A stretch of 64,000 bases of DNA from NCBI RefSeq assembly GCF_024300645.1, contig NZ_CP101291.1, forward strand, positions 930,001 through 994,000, in the 5' to 3' direction. Under the pieces are notes generated by a model. The model made no database searches and was not told the origin of the DNA. It saw nothing but the letters and a program-made list of their open reading frames with translations. A program made the translations under genes and the position numbers. This stretch comes from Alteromonas sp. LMIT006 (GTDB taxonomy: Bacteria > Pseudomonadota > Gammaproteobacteria > Enterobacterales > Alteromonadaceae). Numbering within the stretch: position 1 is the stretch's first letter; every line of letters begins with the position of its first letter. Shown here one piece after another: positions 1 to 7,853 of this stretch.

Positions 1-692
1 ACCGCATGAAGCGCGAGTTCAGTGTCGAATGTAATGTTGGTAAGCCGCAAGTTGCTTACCGTGAAACCATTCGTTCAACGGTTGAAGTCGAAGGTAAATT
101 TGTACGTCAATCTGGCGGTAAAGGTCAATTCGGTCATGTGTGGTTGCGTTTAGAGCCACAAGAAGAAGGTGCAGGCTATGAATTCGTTAATGAAATCGTT
201 GGCGGTGTTGTACCAAAAGAATACATTCCAGCGGTAGATAAAGGTTGCCAAGAACAGATGCAATCGGGCGTATTAGCTGGTTATCCCATGTTAGACGTAA
301 AAGTCACATTGTATGATGGTTCATATCACGATGTTGACAGTTCTGAGATGGCGTTTAAAATTGCAGGCTCTATGGGCTTCAAAAAAGGTGCACTTGATGC
401 ATCTCCAGTGCTCCTAGAACCAGTAATGAAAGTCGAAGTAACCACTCCGGAAGAGTGGATGGGCGATGTGGTGGGTGACCTCAACCGTCGTCGCGGCTTG
501 ATTGAAGGAATGGAAGATGGTGTTGCGGGGATTAAGATTGTCCGTGCTAAAGTGCCTCTTTCTGAAATGTTTGGGTATGCCACTGATTTGCGTTCAGCCA
601 CGCAAGGACGTGCATCCTATTCGATGGAATTCTTTAATTATTCTGAGGCGGCATCGAATGTTGCTCAGGCGATTATCGAATCTCGTCAATAA
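1..692 (+). CDS. fusA: Elongation factor G, C-terminal part (5' end outside window)
   Basis: GTPase that drives ribosomal translocation and, with RRF, ribosome recycling. Only the last 230 or so codons are present. The reading frame is already open at base 3, so the Met at base 6 is internal. The visible part covers domains IV and V: the stretch [11 protein letters not shown], the GGKGQFGHV loop and the C-terminal segment with [18 protein letters not shown] and [20 protein letters not shown] are typical of EF-G. It is followed by tuf after a 66-base gap, the usual str-operon order (rpsL-rpsG-fusA-tuf). Identification is secure; only the truncation by the window edge limits it. Confidence 0.97.
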   Translation, partial: RMKREFSVECNVGKPQVAYRETIRSTVEVEGKFVRQSGGKGQFGHVWLRLEPQEEGAGYEFVNEIVGGVVPKEYIPAVDKGCQEQMQSGVLAGYPMLDVKVTLYDGSYHDVDSSEMAFKIAGSMGFKKGALDASPVLLEPVMKVEVTTPEEWMGDVVGDLNRRRGLIEGMEDGVAGIKIVRAKVPLSEMFGYATDLRSATQGRASYSMEFFNYSEAASNVAQAIIESRQ

Positions 693-758
693 TTTTTATT
701 AGCAGGTTTGGTCCGGTCTTGTGTGGTCGGGCTTTTCAAAAAATTAGGAAACTTAGCA

Positions 759-1946
759 ATGGCAAAAGAAAAGTTTGAACGTACGAAACCGCACGTTAAC
801 GTAGGTACAATCGGCCACGTTGACCACGGTAAAACGACATTAACCGCAGCGATCACTACTGTACTAGCAAAGACTTACGGTGGTTCAGCGCAAGCATTCG
901 ATCAAATCGACAACGCTCCAGAAGAGCGTGAGCGTGGTATCACGATCGCAACTTCACACGTAGAATATGACACACCAACACGCCACTACGCGCACGTAGA
1001 CTGCCCAGGACACGCTGACTATGTTAAAAACATGATCACTGGTGCTGCACAGATGGACGGTGCGATTTTGGTGGTTGCGGCGACTGATGGCCCAATGCCA
1101 CAGACTCGTGAGCACATCCTATTAGGTCGTCAGGTTGGCGTACCTTACATCATCGTATTCATGAACAAGTGTGACATGGTTGACGATGAAGAATTATTAG
1201 AATTAGTCGAGATGGAAGTTCGTGAACTTCTTTCTGAATATGAATTCCCAGGTGACGACTTACCAGTTATCCAAGGTTCTGCATTAAAAGCGCTTGAAGG
1301 CGAAGCAGAATGGGAAGCGAAAATCATCGAACTAGGCGAAGCCTTAGATTCATACATCCCAGAGCCAGAGCGTGACATCGATAAGCCGTTCATCTTGCCA
1401 ATCGAAGATGTATTCTCAATCTCTGGTCGTGGTACTGTTGTAACCGGTCGTGTTGAGCAAGGTATCATCAAAGTTGGTGAAGAAGTCGAAATCGTTGGTA
1501 TCAAAGAGACTACGACTACTACTTGTACTGGTGTAGAGATGTTCCGTAAGCTGCTTGACGAAGGTCGTGCAGGTGAGAACGTTGGTGTTCTATTACGTGG
1601 TACTAAGCGTGATGAAGTTGAACGTGGTCAAGTATTGGCGAAACTGGTTGGTTCAATCAACCCACACACTAAGTTTGAAGCAGAAGTATACGTACTAAGC
1701 AAAGACGAAGGTGGCCGTCATACGCCATTCTTCAAAGGCTATCGTCCACAGTTCTACTTCCGTACGACTGACGTAACAGGTGCGGTAGAGCTACCTGAAG
1801 GCGTAGAGATGGTTATGCCAGGCGACAACTTGAAGTTTGTTGTTGAGCTTATTGCACCTATCGCGATGGACGAAGGTTTACGCTTCGCAATCCGTGAAGG
1901 TGGCCGTACAGTAGGTGCGGGCGTTGTTGCCAAGATTATTGACTAA
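759..1946 (+). CDS. tuf: Elongation factor Tu
   Basis: GTP-dependent carrier of aminoacyl-tRNA to the ribosomal A site; cytoplasmic. The protein is 395 residues, essentially the family length. It begins [20 protein letters not shown] and contains the P-loop GHVDHGKT, the [12 protein letters not shown] switch region and the NKCDMVD guanine-specificity motif. The frame extends upstream to 708, but the start at 759 matches the family and has an AGGA ribosome-binding site at 746-749. It is the last gene of the str operon and is followed at once by a strong terminator. It is probably tufA; a second tuf copy elsewhere would be normal but cannot be seen here. Confidence 0.98.
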   Translation: MAKEKFERTKPHVNVGTIGHVDHGKTTLTAAITTVLAKTYGGSAQAFDQIDNAPEERERGITIATSHVEYDTPTRHYAHVDCPGHADYVKNMITGAAQMDGAILVVAATDGPMPQTREHILLGRQVGVPYIIVFMNKCDMVDDEELLELVEMEVRELLSEYEFPGDDLPVIQGSALKALEGEAEWEAKIIELGEALDSYIPEPERDIDKPFILPIEDVFSISGRGTVVTGRVEQGIIKVGEEVEIVGIKETTTTTCTGVEMFRKLLDEGRAGENVGVLLRGTKRDEVERGQVLAKLVGSINPHTKFEAEVYVLSKDEGGRHTPFFKGYRPQFYFRTTDVTGAVELPEGVEMVMPGDNLKFVVELIAPIAMDEGLRFAIREGGRTVGAGVVAKIID

Positions 1947-1962
1947 TACATGTTAGTTATTG

Positions 1963-1988
1963 AAAAAGCTCGCTTCGGCGAGCTTTTT
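1963..1988 (+). terminator. Intrinsic terminator after tuf
   Basis: An 11-bp perfect stem AAAAAGCTCGC / GCGAGCTTTTT with a TTCG tetraloop and a run of T on its 3' side lies 17 bases after the tuf stop. The A-rich 5' flank means it could also work on the other strand. It ends the str operon and isolates the accessory segment that follows. Confidence 0.93.
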
Positions 1989-2087
1989 TGTATCTGGTGG
2001 TTGGAGTACCCATTGTCTGGAATTTAGAATTTAGTGGATTCGCAGACACACAGGTACCATGCCACATCCTTTTTCGTTGTGATCTAT

Positions 2088-2475
2088 ATGAAAATCTTTT
2101 TTGAAGTTCATTATTTATATTATTTAACGCAATATTTACCAGGTAACTGATGCGGAATATCTTGACGTGTTTTGGGTTGATGAGTTTGATCACTCAAAGG
2201 CATATTACAAACATCAAAGAGCCGATTGGATCGTGTTTGGGGATACAGTAGAAGATTTGGATGACATCCATCAATACAGTAAAACTACGCTAATGCAACA
2301 TGGGATTTGACCGAAAATTTTCTATTATGATGTTTCAGAATGTCCTACGACAGTGCGATTTGTTGAGGGGCAACACAAGCTACAGAGACTACAAACCCGT
2401 TTTCCAAGTTCAATTGAGAAAATGCGCCCAGCGAATTGCGGTTTATTTGATACAAAATTAATACCACGCAATTAA
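2088..2475 (+). pseudogene. Decayed CDP-glycerol glycerophosphotransferase-like gene
   Basis: Three pieces read in the same direction. ATG at 2088 gives MKIFFEVHYLYYLTQYLP before the frame ends at 2150. A frame shifted by one base continues 2128-2307 with VTDAEYLDVFWVDEF, HQRADWIVFGDTVEDLDD and KTTLMQHGI. After an in-frame TGA (2308-2310) the same frame resumes with PKIFYYDVSECPTTVRFVEG and HKLQRLQTRFPSS, ending at a TAA (2475). From memory of the family, this order (FEVHHLYYL..., ADW.VFG, ALMQHGIGPK.CYYDVS, RFVEGQHRLQRL) matches TagB/TagF-like CDP-glycerol glycerophosphotransferases of marine bacteria, with about 30 residues missing after QYLP and the whole C-terminal catalytic part gone. 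The TGA sits where the family has Gly (GGA to TGA). That several blocks read in one direction is seen; the family name is inference. No functional product is expected. Confidence 0.6.
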
Positions 2476-2500
2476 CCGAATAGGAACAAGTTGAAAATAT

Positions 2501-2518
2501 AATGTAAGCGCTTTCATT
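2501..2518. promoter_or_regulatory. LacI-family operator upstream of GH16 gene
   Basis: AATGTAAGC/GCTTTCATT is an 18-bp inverted repeat centred on CG with a single mismatched pair. The core TGTAAGCGCTTTCA fits the general LacI/GalR and cre-type consensus. It lies 63 bases before the GH16 start, at promoter distance, with no other gene nearby. The regulator is not identified: the LacI protein encoded at 37322-38353 is associated with a different palindrome. Confidence 0.7.
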
Positions 2519-2580
2519 ATTACTTTTCATTAACTTATCTTTGCTGTATGGTTACGGTGTTTTAAAGAAAAGAGCGTGAT

Positions 2581-4533
2581 ATGAAATTTTTAATAAAATA
2601 TTGGTTGGTGATGGTGTTTGTCCCATTCTCAGCACTGGCAGGTTGGGAAGTCACATGGATCGAACGCTTTGATGGCACTGGTGTCAACTGGAACAACTGG
2701 ACGGCGCAAACCAACGCTAATTACAATAATGAAGTCCAGTGTTACACTGATGATGAAACATCCGCTAACCGTAACTATGAAGTATCAGACGGCACATTAA
2801 AAATTATCTCTCGCCGCATGAATATCAATTGTCCTGGGCAAAATGGACGTTTTCGTGAGTGGACTTCAGGTCGTTTGAACTCCAAAGATAAGGCAGAATT
2901 TTTGTATGGCAGAATTGAAACGCGTTTGCGTTTTAATGATTTACGCCATGGCACGTGGCCTGCATTTTGGGCGTTAGAAAATCGCATCCAAGAACAACCC
3001 ATCGCGGGTGATAACGACAACGTTGGTTGGCCAAATCGTGGGGCAGGTGAAATCGATATATGGGAATGGCACGGAAATAATGGTAACAGTTATATTACGG
3101 CATTCCATAACTCAACCCGCTATGCTGGCAGCGACGCATGTGGTGCTGTCGCTTATTATAACTACCCTAGTGGTGCTCCAGATGTACAGGATTTTCATGT
3201 ATATGCAATGGAATGGACCGCTGATAGCATTAGTTTTCATATAAATGACACCGAAGTAGTGCGTTATGACATGCGCAGTTGTGACTTTTATGAAGAACCG
3301 ATGTTCCTTCTGCTCAATGTCGCGATGGGTGGTACTTTAGGTGGTGCGATAGATTCATCTTTGGATACATCTACGTTAGAAGTCGATTATGTTGCGCGTT
3401 GTTTACCAACGTCCTCAAACCAAGCTTCACGTTGTAATGAAACGACTCCATTGGCACTCGATGATGACAATGATGGAGTGGCCAATAGTGAAGATCAGTG
3501 TCCTGCGACGCAAGCCGATGCAAACGTCGATTATAGAGGATGCTTAGTTGTTCCGCCTGAGCAACTACCTGATGCACCCGAAACAGCTGCGCCAATACCT
3601 ACAGTAGATGCCAATAATGTGATTTCCTTGTATTCAGATGTATATGAAAATATAACTAATATTGATTACAATCCAAACTGGAACCAAGCAACTCAAGTTG
3701 AAGAGCTTTTGATTGATGGCAATAACACGCTGGTTTATCGTGGTTTGAATTATCAGGGCACGGATTATGGTAACAATAAGCAAGATGTGAGTGATTATGA
3801 CTTTTTGCATATTGATTATTGGACTAAGGACGCAGCCTACCTCGAATTATACCTAATCAGTCCAGGTCCTAATGAAAACCCAGTTAACTTACCCATCGAG
3901 CGTGCCCAGTGGCAAAGTGCGGTGGTGCCACTCAGTGAATACGAACAAGTCGTTGATTTAACAGATACATTTCAGCTCAAAATTATGGGTTCAGGAACGG
4001 TTTTTATTGATAACATTTATTTTAGTCGAAGGGCTGACAATGGGAATACCAACCCAACAACTCCAACCAATCCAACTAACCCAACTAATCCAACCCCATC
4101 AAATAATGCGCCAACGATTAATTTGCTTGTAGCTCAAGCATCGCAAACGATTTCTCGTATTGATACAACCGATGGCAATGTAACTGTAATTGCTCAAGTT
4201 CAAGATGATGATAGTAATGACTCACACACAATTGAGTGGAGTATAAGTGGTGTATCCAGCCATAATGTAAATAATGCACAACTCACATTTTCTCCAGCTG
4301 CAATCACTGCAGATCAAGTTATCATCAGTGCGACGGTAACGGATTCAGGCTCTCCGGCATTAAGTACCACAGCGTCGAGTACCTTAGATGTGTTTACCCC
4401 TGTAACAACGCCTTCGACTGCAGTAACTCCGGCAACAAATGATTCAGGAGGGTCTACAGGCGGTATTGTAAGCGCCTACTGGTTAGTGGGGCTTGGGTTA
4501 TTGGTTTTATGGAGAAGAAAAAGCCTTTTGTAG
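2581..4533 (+). CDS. Secreted GH16 beta-glucanase (laminarinase type) with GlyGly-CTERM
   Basis: Predicted to hydrolyse beta-1,3-glucans such as laminarin outside the cell. Of 650 residues, 1-20 form a signal peptide ending ALA. The GH16 domain spans about 22-275 with the beta-bulge catalytic motif GEIDIWE (nucleophile E157, D159, acid/base E162). A thrombospondin type-3-like calcium repeat (DDDNDGVANSEDQCP) lies at about 294-308. Residues about 345-490 look like a beta-sandwich carbohydrate-binding module, followed by a Pro-Thr-Asn linker (NPTTPTNPTNPTNP) and a cadherin/Ig-like domain at about 510-610. The last 30 residues have a Gly/Ser-rich motif (SGGSTGG), one hydrophobic helix and a WRRK tail, which is the GlyGly-CTERM pattern processed by rhombosortase. 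An 18-bp LacI-type palindrome lies upstream. Laminarinase is the best guess for substrate; other GH16 activities cannot be excluded. Confidence 0.9.
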   Translation: MKFLIKYWLVMVFVPFSALAGWEVTWIERFDGTGVNWNNWTAQTNANYNNEVQCYTDDETSANRNYEVSDGTLKIISRRMNINCPGQNGRFREWTSGRLNSKDKAEFLYGRIETRLRFNDLRHGTWPAFWALENRIQEQPIAGDNDNVGWPNRGAGEIDIWEWHGNNGNSYITAFHNSTRYAGSDACGAVAYYNYPSGAPDVQDFHVYAMEWTADSISFHINDTEVVRYDMRSCDFYEEPMFLLLNVAMGGTLGGAIDSSLDTSTLEVDYVARCLPTSSNQASRCNETTPLALDDDNDGVANSEDQCPATQADANVDYRGCLVVPPEQLPDAPETAAPIPTVDANNVISLYSDVYENITNIDYNPNWNQATQVEELLIDGNNTLVYRGLNYQGTDYGNNKQDVSDYDFLHIDYWTKDAAYLELYLISPGPNENPVNLPIERAQWQSAVVPLSEYEQVVDLTDTFQLKIMGSGTVFIDNIYFSRRADNGNTNPTTPTNPTNPTNPTPSNNAPTINLLVAQASQTISRIDTTDGNVTVIAQVQDDDSNDSHTIEWSISGVSSHNVNNAQLTFSPAAITADQVIISATVTDSGSPALSTTASSTLDVFTPVTTPSTAVTPATNDSGGSTGGIVSAYWLVGLGLLVLWRRKSLL

Positions 4534-4539
4534 AGGTGA

Positions 4540-4573
4540 CACCAAGTAGACATTGGTGCATACTTTAATTTTT
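4540..4573 (+). terminator. Weak hairpin after GH16 gene, possible terminator
   Basis: CACCAA (4540-4545) and TTGGTG (4553-4558) form a perfect 6-bp stem with a 7-base loop, followed by an A/T stretch containing TTTAATTTTT. The T-run is interrupted and 9 or more bases from the stem, so termination would be inefficient at best. Confidence 0.35.
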
Positions 4574-4596
4574 GAAAATTAGATTTCTATACGGAC

Positions 4597-5649
4597 ATGA
4601 TACTGCTGTTAATTTACATTGGTGTGGCATTGGGCTTTTCTTTTTTGTGCTCCATTGCCGAAGCGGTTATTTTGAGTGTGTCGAGCGCACATATCTCGGT
4701 ACTCAAGAAAAAGCGCAACGCCAGTGGCCAGATCCTTGAAGATCTCACGCAAGATATCAATAAACCGCTTTCGGCGATATTAACCCTCAATACTATTGCA
4801 CATACGATGGGCGCAGCAGGCGCCGGTGCGCAAGCGGCAAAAGTATTTGGGGATGCGTATTTAGGGCTCATTTCTGCGGTGTTAACGCTGTTGATTTTGG
4901 TGTTCTCAGAAATTATACCCAAGACCCTTGGCGCGACGTTTTGGCGTCAACTGGCTCCGGTTACTGCGTATTTTTTGAAGTATTTAATACTTATACTGTA
5001 TCCATTTGTGGTCATGTCCAGAAAGCTCACCTCAGGATTTACTGAAGAATCACCATTAAAAGGGCTATCTCGAGAAGAACTGCACGCGATGGCTGAAGTC
5101 TCAGGGCAAGAGGGGCAATTAGCTGCGCATGAAGCGAATATCCTCAAAAGTCTTATGTCACTTCACGAAATGACGATTCGTCAAGCCATGACGCATCGCA
5201 AGGACGTATTTTCTGTCCCTCAAGATATGACGGTGGATGCTTTTTGTAACGAGCATGCGCATGTGCAGTTTTCGCGTATTCCGATCTTCGAAGAAGGTGA
5301 TGCCGAAAAAATTGTTGGATTTGTCATGAAAACCGATGTTTTAATCGCACAAGCGCAAGGCAAACATCATTATCCTCTGATTGATTTCAAAAAGGACATG
5401 CCGGCGTTGCTCAGCTCGATGCCGTTATCGAGTACGTTTGATAAATTTTTATCACATAAAGTCCACATGCTACATGTGATAGACGAGTACGGCGGCTTAG
5501 AAGGCATCTTGACTATGGAAGATTTGTTAGAGGCACTCTTAGGTGTGGATATTCAGGATGAAACCGATGAAAACATGAGTCTACGACAAGTTGCTAAGGC
5601 ACTAGCTCAGTCACGTCGTCAAGAAAAAGCCAGCAAGGTATCCAAATGA
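4597..5649 (+). CDS. CNNM (DUF21) membrane protein with CBS pair
   Basis: The N-terminal 160 residues carry several hydrophobic helices of the CNNM/DUF21 transmembrane domain (AEAVILSVSSAHI, TLNTIAHTMGAAGAGA, FSEIIPKTLGA). A tandem CBS domain region follows at about 185-320 (MTHRKDVFSV, SRIPIFEE, HVIDEYGGLEGILTMEDLLEALLG). The family is implicated in Mg2+/Co2+ transport or its regulation (CorB/CorC, human CNNM). The protein is 350 residues and stops shortly after the CBS pair, so it lacks the CorC_HlyC C-terminal domain of longer members. It stands alone between the GH16 gene and a convergent unknown gene. Family assignment is firm; the transported ion is inferred from the family. Confidence 0.88.
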   Translation: MILLLIYIGVALGFSFLCSIAEAVILSVSSAHISVLKKKRNASGQILEDLTQDINKPLSAILTLNTIAHTMGAAGAGAQAAKVFGDAYLGLISAVLTLLILVFSEIIPKTLGATFWRQLAPVTAYFLKYLILILYPFVVMSRKLTSGFTEESPLKGLSREELHAMAEVSGQEGQLAAHEANILKSLMSLHEMTIRQAMTHRKDVFSVPQDMTVDAFCNEHAHVQFSRIPIFEEGDAEKIVGFVMKTDVLIAQAQGKHHYPLIDFKKDMPALLSSMPLSSTFDKFLSHKVHMLHVIDEYGGLEGILTMEDLLEALLGVDIQDETDENMSLRQVAKALAQSRRQEKASKVSK

Positions 5650-5666
5650 TTAAAGCAAAAGAAAGG

Positions 5667-6119
5667 TCAGTGTAGCTGGCCGTCGTCATAAAAGAATTTG
5701 TGCCACATACTCAAGTGTTCCATGAAGCGAGATTTAGTCGCAGCGCTCACTTCATCCACTTCTAACAAATCATCCGGGATTTCACCTAAAATTCGCCAAA
5801 AAGTCAGCGCTTGGGCACCGCAAGCAAGCACTTGAGCACAGTTAGCATTGGCATTGTCTGAGGTGATGTATGCTTGGGTTTTATAAACCAAATCCGTCAT
5901 TTCAGAGGGCATTTTATCAATTTGCGCTAAGCTATTTTTAAATATATTACGCAAAGCGTGCCAGTGATCGTTGTCATCTGACACATCTCGCTGAGTAGCC
6001 ATTACACTGCTCTGAATCGCATTGATGTGCTGTAAAATATCAAAATTGAGTTGATGTAAACTCGCAAATAATGGCTCTTTTTCAATTAACCTTGGATCGA
6101 TAAATCGTTCTTCTGACAT
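5667..6119 (-). CDS. Uncharacterised 150-residue cytoplasmic protein
   Basis: I do not recognise a family. The protein is acidic and mostly helical in appearance, with no signal peptide or membrane segment. Notable stretches are RFIDPRLIEKEPLFASLHQL near the N-terminus, a Cys/Ala-rich segment (NCAQVLACGAQAL) at about 94-106, and an aromatic end (MWHKFFYDDGQ). It converges on the CNNM gene (17-base gap) and is divergent from nhaD, sharing a 209-base intergenic region with it. Codon use looks like its neighbours, so it is probably a resident lineage-specific gene rather than a recent arrival. Confidence 0.7.
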   Translation of the reverse strand: MSEERFIDPRLIEKEPLFASLHQLNFDILQHINAIQSSVMATQRDVSDDNDHWHALRNIFKNSLAQIDKMPSEMTDLVYKTQAYITSDNANANCAQVLACGAQALTFWRILGEIPDDLLEVDEVSAATKSRFMEHLSMWHKFFYDDGQLH

Positions 6120-6328
6120 GGTTCCTCACTTCATTTTTACATGGCTAACAATCATTTAACAGCAATCATTATGCAAAATAGGTATTATTAGTAGTGGAAA
6201 TGGTCTTGCAGGCGTTGATAAATAAGGGAAATGTCATTTTACTCCCTTTGCGACTACCAAAGTCTAATTCAGATACTAGCACAAATGGATACTCTTAGTA
6301 GTAGATTATTGTTTTTAAGGTAAATTTT
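6120..6328 (+). promoter_or_regulatory. Divergent promoter region and possible structured nhaD leader
   Basis: This 209-base gap separates the minus-strand gene ending at 6119 from nhaD. AAGGGA (6224-6229) and TCCCTT (6243-6248) form an inverted repeat with a 13-base loop. Further down, TACTA and TAGTA repeats around 6274-6305 could pair. TAAGGTAAATTTT just before the ATG provides the ribosome-binding site. I could not match this to a named riboswitch class. Confidence 0.35.
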
Positions 6329-7750
6329 ATGCGAACTTTCACACTTCTTATGATGGTGTTGTTGACTGCGTTTGCCCCAGCTGCGATGGCTGGAGGTGGC
6401 GGCGGGCTAACAATAGACCTCACAGCAACGGCTGCAGGCTTTTTGGCAATAGGTGTCTTCGTTGTGGCTTATACCGCGGTTATTTTTGAAGAACAGATTC
6501 ACATGCGCAAATCCAAGCCTGTTTTATTGGCTGCTGGCGTGATTTGGATCATTATTGCCTTTGTCTACATGGGGACGGATAAACGTCACTTAGTAGAAGA
6601 AGGGATTCGTCATAATTTCCTTGAATACGCAGAACTCTTTTTCTTCCTACTTGTGGCAATGACTTACATTAATGCGATGCTTGAGCGCGGCGTGTTTGAT
6701 GAGTTGCGCAATCGTTTGGTCAGACGCGGATACAGCTATAAAGCCCTATTTTGGTTGACTGGCGTATTGGCGTTCTTTATTTCACCGATTGCCGATAACC
6801 TAACCACTGCGTTGGTGATGTGTGCGGTGATCATGGCTGTAGGTCGTGATAACCCCAGCTTCATTGCGCTTGGGTGTATCAATATTGTGGTCAGCGCTAA
6901 TGCGGGTGGCGCGTTCAGCCCATTTGGTGACATTACCACCTTGATGGTCTGGCAAAAAGGCATTTTGGATTTCCATGAATTCTTTGCGTTATTCATTCCA
7001 TCAGTTGTGAATTTTTTAATACCAGCAGTAATTATGTCGTTCGCTATTCCGAAAGGTAATCCACCACCATTGGCAGACGACAATGATGGCCCTGCTATCA
7101 AGCGTGGTGGCATGCGTATTGTTGGTTTCTTTTTATTAACGATTGTTACCGCGGTGAGCTTCCATAATTTTTTACATATACCGCCTGTGTTTGGCATGAT
7201 GTTCGGTTTGGTATATTTGAAGTTATTTGGTTACTACCTCAAAACCGTCGAAAAAACCTATGCAGCATTGAACGATGCGATTCCAGGTGCGGCACCTAAA
7301 CGTGCAGCAGATGGCAAAGACAAGTTTGATATCTTTAACAAAGTCGCTCAGGCCGAGTGGGATACCTTATTCTTCTTCTATGGTGTTATTCTTGCGGTAG
7401 GTGGCTTAGGCTTTATGGGCTACTTGGCATTGGCGTCTGAATTCATGTACGTGCAACTTGGCACCACGACAGCCAATGTCTTGGTTGGGATCTTATCGGC
7501 CATCGTCGATAACATTCCGGTCATGTTCGCGGTCTTGACAATGCAGCCTGAGATGAGTCATTCACAATGGTTATTGGTCACCCTTACAGCAGGTGTGGGC
7601 GGTAGTATGTTGTCGATTGGTTCTGCCGCTGGCGTTGCGCTAATGGGGCAAGCACGTGGCTACTATACATTCTTTGCACACCTCAAATGGACCTGGGCAA
7701 TAGCCTTAGGCTATGCAGCGAGTATTATGGTGCACTTGGCGATTAACTAA
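6329..7750 (+). CDS. nhaD: Na+/H+ antiporter NhaD
   Basis: Inner-membrane antiporter that exports Na+ (or Li+) in exchange for protons, used in alkaline or saline conditions. At 473 residues it matches the NhaD family length. It starts with a cleavable-looking signal segment (residues 1-21, ending AMA), then about a dozen hydrophobic helices. Diagnostic conserved segments are IFEEQIHMRKSKPVLLA, FISPIADNLTTALVMCAVI, NAGGAFSPFGDITTLMVWQ and AIVDNIPVMFAVLTMQPEMS, where the paired Asp-Asn motifs of the ion-transporter superfamily sit. It has its own terminator and forms a single-gene unit. The long leader may be regulatory. Confidence 0.95.
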   Translation: MRTFTLLMMVLLTAFAPAAMAGGGGGLTIDLTATAAGFLAIGVFVVAYTAVIFEEQIHMRKSKPVLLAAGVIWIIIAFVYMGTDKRHLVEEGIRHNFLEYAELFFFLLVAMTYINAMLERGVFDELRNRLVRRGYSYKALFWLTGVLAFFISPIADNLTTALVMCAVIMAVGRDNPSFIALGCINIVVSANAGGAFSPFGDITTLMVWQKGILDFHEFFALFIPSVVNFLIPAVIMSFAIPKGNPPPLADDNDGPAIKRGGMRIVGFFLLTIVTAVSFHNFLHIPPVFGMMFGLVYLKLFGYYLKTVEKTYAALNDAIPGAAPKRAADGKDKFDIFNKVAQAEWDTLFFFYGVILAVGGLGFMGYLALASEFMYVQLGTTTANVLVGILSAIVDNIPVMFAVLTMQPEMSHSQWLLVTLTAGVGGSMLSIGSAAGVALMGQARGYYTFFAHLKWTWAIALGYAASIMVHLAIN

Positions 7751-7781
7751 GCCTTAAGCATTTTAAAAAAGTAAAATCAAC

Positions 7782-7817
7782 AAACCCGAGTCTACTCTGT
7801 TAGCCTCGGGTTTTTTT
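7782..7817 (+). terminator. Intrinsic terminator after nhaD
   Basis: AAACCCGAG and CTCGGGTTT form a perfect 9-bp stem around a 14-base loop, followed by a run of seven T. It begins 31 bases after the nhaD stop. Confidence 0.9.
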
Positions 7818-7853
7818 ATGTAAAATAAACCCAAATTCACATGATTAAACACT

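Noticed and set aside
708-758. Longer start of tuf
   Set aside because: The extra residues are not family-like and the SD sits before 759.
1957-2193. Minus-strand 78-codon frame over the tuf terminator
   Set aside because: It runs through the terminator and antisense to the decayed plus-strand gene; low-complexity composition and no ribosome-binding site.
4069-4104. Tandem DNA repeat in the GH16 gene
   Set aside because: The NPT codon repeats encode an ordinary Pro-Thr linker and are too few for a separate repeat feature.
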